The position numbers and the translations under genes are program-made. The notes beneath the pieces are model-generated. The model was not told the DNA's origin and did not search any database. It saw only the letters and a list, made by a program, of their open reading frames with translations. Shown here one piece after another: positions 56,071 to 64,000 of a stretch of 64,000 bases of DNA (its first letter is position 1; each line of letters begins with the position of its first letter). This DNA is from Pseudophaeomoniella oleicola (taxonomy: Eukaryota > Ascomycota > Eurotiomycetes > Phaeomoniellales > Phaeomoniellaceae). Location of the stretch: contig QWDQ01000001.1 in NCBI GenBank assembly GCA_003868215.1, forward strand, positions 1,116,001-1,180,000, read 5' to 3'.

Positions 56071-57072
56071 ATGCCTCTACCAGCAGACGAGAAGGTGGTG
56101 GAGACCAGCAAAAGCCTGGTTGAGGTGCTTCACGGTATATTCGGGCCGCATGAAGGGTTCAGGCCTGGTATGTCACTCACCGAGCTTGACGAGGCTACCA
56201 TCTTTGGCTAATACCACGTAGTCCACGCTAAAGGTGTCCTTCTGAACGGGACCTTTACTCCTACCGACACGGCCAAGGAATTGTCAAAGGCGCCTCACTT
56301 CAACAATGCTTCCACTCCTGTCGTCGCACGTTTCTCGAGCTCTACCGGGATCCCCGAACTTCCCGACACCGATCCCAATGGCAATCCACGCGGGTTTGCC
56401 ATTCGGTTCAAGTTGGCCGAGACTCCCCGCCGTGTCCATACCGACATCGTAGCTCACTCTACGCCTTTCTTCCCTGCAAGCAACGGCGAGGACACCCTTC
56501 AATTTTTCCGGGCGCTCAAGGATGGAAGTGTCGCTGACTTTCTAGCTACTCATCCCGCCGCGGTGGCATTTGTCGAAGCACCAAAACCGACACCGAGCAG
56601 TTTCTCGCACGAGAAGTTCTTCGGTGTCAATGCTTTCAAATTCATCGCAGCAGACGGGAAGGAGACCTTCATTCGGTATCGCATTACCCCTGAGGCGGGG
56701 GAGGAACATCTCGACGAAGCTTCACTGAAGGACAAGAGTCCAAACTTCTTGTTCGACGAGATCCCAGAGTTGATCAAGCACGGAGGAATCGTATACAAAC
56801 TCCTTGCCCAGATCGCCAAGGAAGAGGACATCACGAATGATGCGACAGTACACTGGCCAGAAGATCGACAGGTCATCGAGCTCGGCACGATCAAGCTGGA
56901 ACGCATAGTCGAAAGCAACGCCGAGGAACAGAGGCGAATCATCTTTGATCCGATCCCGCGTGTGGATGGTGTCGCGTCCTCGGGAGACCCCTTGATTGAT
57001 GTCCGAGCTGGTGTCTACTTGATAAGCGGCCGTGAACATCGGGTGGCAGATATGGCACAGAAGTTGACTTGA
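56071..57072 (+). CDS. Minimal catalase-like haem protein
   Basis: Two exons, 56071-56167 and 56222-57072, give 315 residues, far shorter than clade catalases (about 480-750). The intron lies just before the catalytic histidine block: RPVHAKGVLLNGTF matches the VHAKG of catalases. ARFSSSTGIPELPDTDPNGNPRGFAIRF matches the RFS..G..GsaDt.RDpRGfAvkF region. The C-terminal DPLIDVRAGVY keeps the Arg...Tyr haem-ligand pattern (RxxxY), after which the protein stops. The distal asparagine of catalases (NNTPxFF) is replaced: the aligned stretch is IVAHSTPFFPASN. This is the catalase-related (SrpA-like) subfamily, whose members are mostly uncharacterised and include hydroperoxide-metabolising enzymes. 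Peroxidase or hydroperoxide isomerase chemistry is more likely than H2O2 dismutation. No signal peptide. Confidence 0.85.
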
Positions 57073-57794
57073 AGACGATGGGGTATCAGAGTTGACGACG
57101 GCAGTGGATGATGCCATGGCCCATGTACCACGATTTGATGAACCTACCTTTGATATTGATGTCGCACTGCCACGACAGAAGACTTTGGCCTTTCTTGTTC
57201 TTTGTTGGATTACTACTGCTGTGAGATCTGGTCTGGTGGTCTGTTGGTTGGTGGCCGGTGATCTGTAGGCTCCGAGATGCGTTGATGAGAGTTGAATTCA
57301 TTTCCCCAACGTCGCTAAGTGCATCTCCATACTAATTAATTGTTACTTCCCTGTACATACATTAATAGTAGTGCCTGACAGTAATAACTACTGATTGACA
57401 TTGAACCATTAAACCTCGGATGACTAGAGTCCCAGTCCCAGCACCCGATACAGAATTATATGAAGATACGCCGCGATATCCGATAGGCTGTCGACGGTTT
57501 AGGCTGTGAATATCAGGAAACTAAACCTGCATAGGATTTAACAGGCAACCGCAAGAAGTCTATGACGATATGAAAGGACTACATGTTGGTATTCTATCCA
57601 CATCCTACCTGGCATATCCTTGTTATATAACATGTAGAGGATACATGGAGGCATAATTGGCTGCCTGAATACGTGAATACGCGAGGTGATAGATACTCAC
57701 CAACATTGCGTTCAAGGATGTGCAATATGTATATAAGTTCAGCTCGATGTGCAGGTAGACTGGTCATCACCTTCTTGACAGTCAACAAAGAACA
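57073..57794. other. Intergenic region
   Basis: Spacer between the catalase-like and monooxygenase genes on the same strand. No supported gene or repeat. Confidence 0.45.
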
Positions 57795-59036
57795 ATGTCA
57801 CTATCTGCACCACCCAGGCTGAAAGTCCTCATATCCGGGGCAGGCATCGCAGGACCATGTCTTGCCTACTGGCTTGCCAGAACACGTCTTAATACATCCA
57901 TCACCATTGTCGAACGATCACCTTCTCCGAGAGTGACTGGCCAGGCCATCGACGTTCGTGGTCCGGCAGTTGAAATCATCAAACGAATGAACTTGGAAGA
58001 GGCTCTCCGCTCCCGACATACGACGGAAGAAGGTACAATCTTTCTGAATTCTTCGGGAAAGACTTTTGCTCGGTTCGGTGGTGGCGATACCTTCACTGCT
58101 GAATACGAGATCCTGAGGGCGGATTTGTCGCAACTTTTTCTGGATGCCACCGAAGGCTTGGGCAACGTCCAGTATATATACGGGGATTCTGTCCAGTCTG
58201 TCGAACAGTCCGATAATGGTGTCAATGTCACCTTCACCAAGAAACCCAAAGACACGTTTGATTTGCTTGTTGCCGCAGACGGCTCTACTTCGAAGACTCG
58301 GTCGATGATTATGGACGAGCAACTTCTCAAGAACAGCTATAATTTCCTGGGCCAGTATATCGCCTTCTTTAGCATACCGAGTCGGCCAACCGATCCAAAG
58401 CTGTGGCAGTGGTACAATGCTCCGAAAGGTCTCAGTATCATGTTACGTCCGCATCGGAACACTGCTACCATGGGAACCTACTTGTGCATTACCACGCCGG
58501 CAAGAGGACAGCGGGACCTGGCCGTCGAGGATGCTCTTGACAAAGGAACAGATGACGCAAAACGTATTTTGCATCAATTCTTCGAAGACGCAGGTTGGGA
58601 AGCAAAGCGGGTATTGGAAGGGATGGACCACGCCGAAGACTTCTACATGAGCCGTTCTGCCCAGGTGAAGGTTCCAAAATGGACGAACGGACGTACCCTT
58701 GTAGTGGGAGACGCAGCCTTCGCGACATTTGGTATCGGAACGACTCTCGCTATTGAGAGTGCCTACCTACTGGCGGGAGAGCTGTCAAAGATTCAGAGCA
58801 GCGATGATGTTCCCCAAGCCCTCGAGAAATATGAGGAGATCTTTCGCCCAATGCAGGCGAAAATGGAAGAACTTCCACCTGGGTTCCCACAACTGGCCTT
58901 TCCACAGACTGGCTGGGGTCTTCGGATACGAGACTCTGCCCTGTGGGTTGCGAGTAAGACAAAGATGTACAAAATTTTCCAGGGCGACTCCGGGATTGAC
59001 CAAACATTACCATCCTACGATTGGGTAGACGTCTGA
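57795..59036 (+). CDS. FAD-dependent monooxygenase (class A, PHBH fold)
   Basis: Intronless, 413 residues. The N-terminal Rossmann motif is VLISGAGIAGPCLAYWLAR (GxGxxG) with the acidic ribose-binding residue at the end of the second strand (TIVERSPSPRVTGQAIDVRG). The middle DLLVAADGSTSKTRSM is the DG motif that binds FAD and NADPH. The third FAD motif is TLVVGDAAFATFGIGTTLAIESAYLLAGEL, where the usual GDAAHxxxPxxGxG has Phe-Ala-Thr instead of His. This variation is seen in the TetX/aurachin-type group. Such enzymes hydroxylate aromatic or polyketide substrates; the substrate here cannot be named. Sits between a catalase-like and a Nudix gene, all on the + strand. Confidence 0.9.
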   Translation: MSLSAPPRLKVLISGAGIAGPCLAYWLARTRLNTSITIVERSPSPRVTGQAIDVRGPAVEIIKRMNLEEALRSRHTTEEGTIFLNSSGKTFARFGGGDTFTAEYEILRADLSQLFLDATEGLGNVQYIYGDSVQSVEQSDNGVNVTFTKKPKDTFDLLVAADGSTSKTRSMIMDEQLLKNSYNFLGQYIAFFSIPSRPTDPKLWQWYNAPKGLSIMLRPHRNTATMGTYLCITTPARGQRDLAVEDALDKGTDDAKRILHQFFEDAGWEAKRVLEGMDHAEDFYMSRSAQVKVPKWTNGRTLVVGDAAFATFGIGTTLAIESAYLLAGELSKIQSSDDVPQALEKYEEIFRPMQAKMEELPPGFPQLAFPQTGWGLRIRDSALWVASKTKMYKIFQGDSGIDQTLPSYDWVDV

Positions 59037-59599
59037 GAAAGCGATGTGTTTCATCGTTGTGTATCAATGTGACATGAATTCCGGGCGGGGGCGGAGCGAA
59101 GAGTTGAGATCAGCCTTTTGGTGTGACCTCGTGATACCATCTATTACCTTTCCTCTCAGATTTAGAATCCCCAAACGAGCGTCCTCTTCTGGATCGCCCA
59201 TGAGGCAGAAGAGCATTACAGGATGCTAACCATATTGTAGTGTCAGCGCCTAGCAGTTCCGGTATGACAGGAGTACATTCATAGCAAAGAGCATTCAGCC
59301 TATACAGGCTTCTTGTAACATAATATTGATATCTCATAAGATAATGTCTGGCCCCGTCGGTCTGTGAAGTGTGAAGTAACACGAACAGCGGTTGAGCTTT
59401 GCTATTGTAATATGCCAGTCGCATGTCCGTTGCTTCACATATTCACAGCTTTAAATTACTGTAATCGCCTTGGCGTTTACTCATATATTTCTGTCGACAT
59501 CAACATCAACGTCAACGTCAACGTCAACGTCAATATCCCACATCAGCGAAGAGCATTGATTGATCTGGACGAGGTTGTATTCTACCTACGGCGACTGTG
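59037..59599. other. Intergenic region, Nudix promoter
   Basis: Contains a hexamer tract of GTCAAC-type units at about 59497-59534 (four clean units plus variants) roughly 65 bp before the Nudix start. No gene supported. Confidence 0.5.
59497..59534. repeat. GTCAAC hexanucleotide repeat in the Nudix leader
   Basis: Head-to-tail catcaac/cgtcaac units end about 65 bp upstream of the start codon, so they are probably in the 5' leader or core promoter. Confidence 0.7.
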
Positions 59600-60626
59600 A
59601 TGATGTTGACCAACCTGGACCTCGTTGAAGCTTGCGATAAGTACGTCTCGTCCATCGTCAACTCTACATCTGTATCCTCCTATAATTACACCTGATACTG
59701 ACGATAGACATAATAGCTTTCCGTATGACGTGGATGTACATTCTCTGTATTACAAGTTGATTTTACCCCGTGATGATCACCGTGTCCATGGATATCTGCT
59801 CCCCGATATTGTCCGCAAAATCCCATGGACAGCAGATTTCAGAATAGACGACGGAACTCGCACGGTGCGGCTGCTTGATCCCGGCAATGGTGATATATCG
59901 TCTATTTGCAACGCCGCGTTCTCGAAAGTTGTTGCTTCCGCCATCGAACAGGATCTGTTTAGAATCATTGCCGGACGGCACAGCGAGCCATTTGCAGTCG
60001 TCGGAGCGAACTTCCCCCTGCAGATCGAACGATTTGCTGCACCGTTATTCGGGATCATCCTGAGAGGTGCACACATGACCGTGTATACCACGACTTCGAC
60101 TGGCATGAAGATTTGGGTCCCGCGTCGTTCTGCACATCTCTATACCTATCCGAATATGCTGGACACGACTGTTGCAGGCGGTGTAACTGCACACGAGTCT
60201 CCTTTCGAGAATATCATTCATGAGGCGGACGAGGAAGCCTCACTGCCCGAGAAGCTCGTACGCGAGCATGCACACCCCTGTGGGGTTCTCACCTATATGA
60301 GCACTACGAAAACTGAATCATTCGCCGAGACAGGTCTTGTCATTCCCGACTGCGTCTACGTCTTTGACCTCGAAGTGGATGAGAGCGTAGTCCCACAGCC
60401 AAGAGACGAAGAAGTCAAGGAGTTCTACTTGATGAGCGTGGAGGAGGTGAAGTCTGCAATGCAGCGCGGAGAATTTAAGCCCAACTGCGCTCTGGTCATG
60501 ATTGATTTCTTTGTTAGGCATGGTATCATAACGTCCGAAAATGAGAAGGACTATGTCGAGATGCTTACGAGGATACATCGGAGGTTGCCTTTCCCAACAG
60601 CTCCAGATGCGAGTGCAAATGCGTAA
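59600..60626 (+). CDS. Nudix hydrolase with DUF4743 N-domain (YJR142W-like)
   Basis: Two exons, 59600-59640 and 59717-60626, give 316 residues. The first exon (MMLTNLDLVEACD) joins with phase 2 to NFPYDVDVHSLYYKLILP, the conserved start of the family. The N-terminal half (about 20-140) is the DUF4743 domain, including the block GYLLPDIV...IPWTADFRID. The Nudix fold starts near residue 155. The box is at about 185-210 and is degenerate: TVAGGVTAHESPFENIIHEADEEASL, with GG...E...EA.EEA.L in place of GxxxxxExxxxxxREUxEExGU. The conserved EADEEA glutamates are kept, so metal binding is likely. Homologues include thiamine pyrophosphokinase-like Nudix proteins reported to hydrolyse damaged thiamine diphosphate. 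Cytosolic; exact substrate is inference. Confidence 0.9.
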
Positions 60627-60834
60627 GATAAGAAGACCCGATGTGCTCTCTCTGAACTCAAAGGCGTCCTATCGGTAGTCCTTTCCGGAGGCCAATCATT
60701 TTTTAAGCCATACAAATGACCACGGAGACTCGACGGAGCTATAGCTCTCGAAGTGATCGTGTTGTTCCTGGGATTGAAAGGCGATTCAAGTGTATGGAGG
60801 CATTGGCCTGAGCATACCCCGAGTCGTCGCCGTA

Positions 60835-61407
60835 TCATAATCGAACACCATCTGACCTAGTCATACGAAACACGAACAGCTTCTCTCCAGTATCCTCATC
60901 GACATCTTGTCCGACCCTCGTGAACCCGCATTTACTCAACACCCGCTGACTTGCGAGATTCCCGAGCAACGTCTGGGCTTCCACGTACTCCTCCTCACCC
61001 TCTCGCCTCGTATCGTCCACCCTCTCGAGGTGCCAGTATTCCTCCAACCAGCCCCTCAACGCCTCCGTAGCATAGCCTCGGCCGGCCACATCACTCCGTA
61101 AAAAGTAACCCATGGTCGGATAGTGATGCGAGCCCAGCACCCCGATAGCAACACCGGGCTTACTCCGCTCTTCAACCGCAAACAGGAACGTGCAACTGTT
61201 CTGCGGCGGCATAAATCTTTCCATCCAGCTCCGCGTCTCTTCCGTCGTCGCGTCGGGGGCCTTGCTCTTGAAGTTCACGAAGATGACAGGGTCATTGCGC
61301 ATCGCGTGGAAGGCATCTAGATCCGCTGCCTCGATCGGTCGGAGGCGTAGACGAGCCGTCTCGATTGCGGCTGGCTGATTGGGGAATACGGGCTTGGTCG
61401 TGACCAT
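60835..61407 (-). CDS. GNAT acetyltransferase (RimJ/RimL type)
   Basis: Intronless on the minus strand, 190 residues from the ATG at 61407 (MVTTKPVFPNQ); an upstream ATG at 61440 is in frame. ETARLRLRPIEAADLDAFHAMRNDPVIF is the N-terminal strand-helix of RimJ/RimL acetyltransferases. The acetyl-CoA binding motif A is DVAGRGYATEALRGWLEEYW (V-x-G-x-G-Y/x). A following NLASQRVLSKCGFTRVG matches motif B (N..S..v..K.GF). The group acetylates N-terminal or small-molecule amines; the substrate is unknown. Convergent with the Nudix gene, with a 208-bp gap. Confidence 0.9.
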   Translation of the reverse strand: MVTTKPVFPNQPAAIETARLRLRPIEAADLDAFHAMRNDPVIFVNFKSKAPDATTEETRSWMERFMPPQNSCTFLFAVEERSKPGVAIGVLGSHHYPTMGYFLRSDVAGRGYATEALRGWLEEYWHLERVDDTRREGEEEYVEAQTLLGNLASQRVLSKCGFTRVGQDVDEDTGEKLFVFRMTRSDGVRL

Positions 61408-62177
61408 TGTGACGATATATATTCCTGCCTGGAATCTCAAGCTGGGGGATAGTATAGTAGTATGTACCTAGATATATGGAATCATTACAGATGACAAACG
61501 GACACTATATACTACTATGTAGTCCGGTGACTCATTTGCCCGAACAAGGGCGGCGGCGCAGGAGGAATCATGAAGTCCTAGGTAGACACGCCGCTAGATC
61601 GTAAGCAAGACCAACATACGAGAAGAAACTATATATGTATTCTAGATATATACCTGGGTAAGGTAATTACCTAGGTAGGTACCTCTGTCCTGAAGATGCC
61701 TATCAAATCAAAAACCGTTGTTGAAGCTCCTACGAAGCCCAATTCTCTCTCCCGTAGTATTTTTACTCAAAGCCTTGAGTTATTTCAAGAGTAATCAACT
61801 TAGTATTTAATTCAGCATCGATATCCTCGCTGAGTGTACATAATTAGTAATTAGCAAAACATTACCTTGTCACATGCATGAACTTTGTGGTGCTTATTGT
61901 TTATTGTTCTTCCTTGTTCCGTTGTAAGGTGTTTCTTTCTTTGTCTTCAGGAACGATGAATGGGTTGGTTTTGTTATTCTTCGCCTTTTGATGGTGTTTA
62001 TTCTATTGTTCTCTTTGCTTGATGCAGATACTGCGCGCGCCTTTCGAGAGGAAAGGTATTTAGATCTGGAGAGTACGACTTCGTTGTTGTCTGTCTAGCA
62101 AGATTAAGATTGCAAGAAATATTATATTATATATATTGTTATTATACGTATATCGCCGAACAGACATTGATTTGAAT
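61408..62177. other. Intergenic region
   Basis: Divergent region between the acetyltransferase and the 62178 gene. Contains tacctgggtaaggtaatta and cctaggtaggtacct at about 61650-61685. No gene supported. Confidence 0.45.
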
Positions 62178-62735
62178 ATGGACACTATTATACCAGTACT
62201 AGGACATCCAGTGCCTCGGCCGGCGTACTGCCGTGTCGTCTATCTGTACCTCGCAGGTAAGTCACGCAGCTACATTATCAAGAAGATATGCCGAATCGCC
62301 AGCCTCAAGGTTGATTTCGCCGTCCAGGAAATAGTCAATGAAATCCTGCGCCGCGAGGGGCTCTTGGAAGAAGCTACTCAGAGAGTCCTCAGCAACCCAG
62401 ATATCCCCAGGAAGAAGCAAGTTGCACAACCCGAAATAGCTCGTCGAGATGCAATCCTGGACTGGGAGGATGCAACTTTGAAGGTGATGCAGGCAGAGAG
62501 GAACTTGGGCGTGATTCAAATGGATGTGAGCATCCTGATCAAGGCTTGGGAAACGGCTGACAGACACAGCGGACCAGTACACCGGACTCGGGTACCAATT
62601 TCGAAATTCAACAGCGGCGAGTGCGAGGTAGGTCGATTGTTGGATGCCACGTTAGAGAGGGAAGAGCAAGCTGTCGAAAGTGTTGAGCGAGCGATGATGA
62701 TGTTAGAGCTCAGAAAGCTCGCCTTGAGTGAGTAG
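62178..62735 (+). CDS. Small hypothetical protein
   Basis: Intronless, 185 residues from MDTIIPVLGHPVPRPAYCRV at 62178. Two features: a hydrophobic-basic N-terminus (CRVVYLYLAGKSRSYIIKKIC) and a charged helical C-terminal half (ILDWEDATLKVMQAERN, LLDATLEREEQAVESVERAMMMLELRKLAL) likely to form coiled coil. No domain recognised. The composition is protein-like and codon use resembles its neighbours, but it could be a chance frame. It lacks family support. Confidence 0.45.
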   Translation: MDTIIPVLGHPVPRPAYCRVVYLYLAGKSRSYIIKKICRIASLKVDFAVQEIVNEILRREGLLEEATQRVLSNPDIPRKKQVAQPEIARRDAILDWEDATLKVMQAERNLGVIQMDVSILIKAWETADRHSGPVHRTRVPISKFNSGECEVGRLLDATLEREEQAVESVERAMMMLELRKLALSE

Positions 62736-63028
62736 TGATGTATGATGGCATGGCCCGGTTTGATCTCTTTCCTTTCTCTTCCCTTTGCATTCTTATGGAG
62801 TACGTCCAGACAATCCTTTGCGTAGGCAAATATTGCCGACGGCGAGTATATGCTAGACTCGAATCAGAATATAAGAGCCCTTTATTACACTATACAGTCG
62901 ATTGCAGAGGACAGTTTCATTCGCTCGGTCGTTCCCTTTGCCTTTGCCCTTTCGGTCAATGTTTGGACCGGCTACTTGTAGATTGCGTGTCATATGGTAA
63001 GAAAATGGCATGAACATCCGATTGATGC

Positions 63029-63911
63029 TTACATAGACTTCAATACTTGGGACAATCCTCGAATAGTGTATCTTCCGCCCGCGAGTAGTTTTTCGGTTGA
63101 GATGTCTCTTGCTGCGCCTCTCCCAAACACCACAGCCTTCTCAACCAACCCTTTGTTGGACAGTCTAATTCTGCCGACCCTACCGTCCCTCCAGACTATC
63201 CGTACATATCGTGCATCCGTCGCCGCTGAAACCACGGACGTTATGGCATTGCTAGGATTCCGACGTGTATCAGAAGCAGCGGAGACACCGAGCTGTTCCT
63301 GTAAAGCTTCCACAGCATCACACCTAGCTGTCCACGATACCAATTCGTGCCGTAGTTTGCGGACAAGCATGTGGAGATTTTGTTGAGGCGGTTCATCCAT
63401 AGCCCCATCCTGGGGAAGAGGTAGGTATTGCTCCTCAAGCTCTTTCAAGGGAATGAAGACAGGGATCGTGTGACGATAGACGCGGAGATGTTTGCCATCA
63501 TCTTTCTTCAGCATCAGATAGTAGGGCTTGTCAAACTTGCCGCTGCGACGGCATATGTCGATTCGGACGCCAAGTAACCGTGCAGGTGAGGTAGGTGAAG
63601 GGTCATCGAACGGAAAAGCTGTTGTGGAAAACGTCAAGCGGTGGATATTCGACTGCGCATGTGCCTGAGAAGCCGAAACGATGGGGAGGTCATCATTTGG
63701 CAATTCATCGCTTGACGCTCGTTGTTTCAGTGCCTTCTGTACTTTTGTCGACCCTAGAAGACTTGAGCTGATCATGCGACGTCGGGTGGTTAGATCTTGG
63801 ACTAGTAGAGGTCAGCGAGATATCTTGGTACGGCCCATCGTGAAGTTGCAGCTCACTCTGCTGTCGCACAAGAGCGATTTCCTCATCCACTTGCCCCAGA
63901 CGATCTCCCAT
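63029..63911 (-). CDS. mcm21: Kinetochore protein CENP-O/Mcm21
   Basis: Two exons on the minus strand, 63857-63911 and 63029-63795, give 273 residues. Exon 1 (MGDRLGQVDEEIALVRQQ) ends in phase 1, and the join gives VRQQNLTTRRRMISSSLLGS. The CENP-O core is recognised from ARLLGVRIDICRRSGKFDKPYYLMLKK, LRVYRHTIPVFIPLKELEEQYLP and LHMLVRKLRHELVSWTARCDAVEALQEQLG, matching the RWD-type CENP-O family (PF09496). The N-terminus is likely coiled coil as in Mcm21. Role: COMA/CCAN inner kinetochore with CENP-P/Ctf19. An in-frame upstream ATG at 63941 (MTPLDYTSLI) would add ten residues, so the start is uncertain. It lies close to the window's right edge but appears complete. Confidence 0.88.
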
Positions 63912-64000
63912 GATGAGCGACGTGTAATCTAAGGGAGTCAACTAATTGAGGGGACGTGATGATGTGCTATGGTTAATCATAGAAGGATAAGATGCCTTGA

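Noticed and set aside
1-64000. Transposons, LTR elements, tRNA/rRNA genes, CRISPR, secondary-metabolite core genes
   Set aside because: Looked for transposase, reverse transcriptase, PKS/NRPS motifs and long terminal repeats while reading; none seen. tRNA detection by eye is unreliable, so absence is not proven.

Overview
The window comes from a filamentous ascomycete nuclear genome (Pezizomycotina). Introns are short (about 45-65 nt) with gtaagt/gtgagt-type donors and ctaac/ctgac branch points. The single-copy genes are typical of mould housekeeping: cell-wall-integrity MAPKK, Sec2, EB1, PMT2, SF3a subunit, Erf2, CENP-O. Eurotiomycetes is my best guess from the look of the proteins; I cannot name a species. 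I see no tRNA, rRNA, CRISPR, LTR element, transposon or known secondary-metabolite core gene.

Layout: 1-10 kb holds a clathrin-adaptor accessory protein (Laa2-like), a triple-KH RNA-binding protein, a 2.8 kb gene-poor gap and the MAPKK Mkk1/2. 10-20 kb is more accessory: a PhyH dioxygenase, a sugar permease, a mitochondrial rhomboid protease, then a 19-exon collagen-like gene. 20-34 kb is conserved core: COQ4, Sec2, EB1, PMT2, SF3a subunit 1, PDCD5. 34-41.5 kb holds less conserved genes: an F-box/2EXR-like protein, a large unknown protein, an F-box protein with cysteine clusters, and an acidic basic-patch protein. 42-55 kb has a TBC1D5-like RabGAP, a 2.3 kb gap, PAS kinase, a small membrane protein, a DUF1989 protein and the Erf2 palmitoyltransferase. 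56-61.4 kb is a run of small metabolic genes: a minimal catalase-like haem protein, an FAD monooxygenase, a Nudix hydrolase and a GNAT acetyltransferase. An unknown 185-residue protein and the kinetochore protein CENP-O/Mcm21 close the window.

The standout is the gene at 16986-19583. I read it as a secreted protein with an N-terminal cysteine domain, about 36 uninterrupted Gly-X-Y triplets and a C-terminal WSC-type carbohydrate-binding domain, which is the layout of an animal collectin. The triplets are spread over 15 tiny exons plus the start of the last exon. Five exons are 9 nt (one triplet) and three are 45 nt, mostly with phase-1 introns inside the glycine codon. The 19 exons sum to 1608 nt in one open frame. 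One intron begins with AT instead of GT, and skipping three exons would bypass it in frame.

Many genes here have very short first coding exons (9, 14, 23, 24, 41, 53, 55 and 97 nt). I rebuilt these by matching intron phase and protein family starts, so the starts given differ from simple longest-ORF calls.
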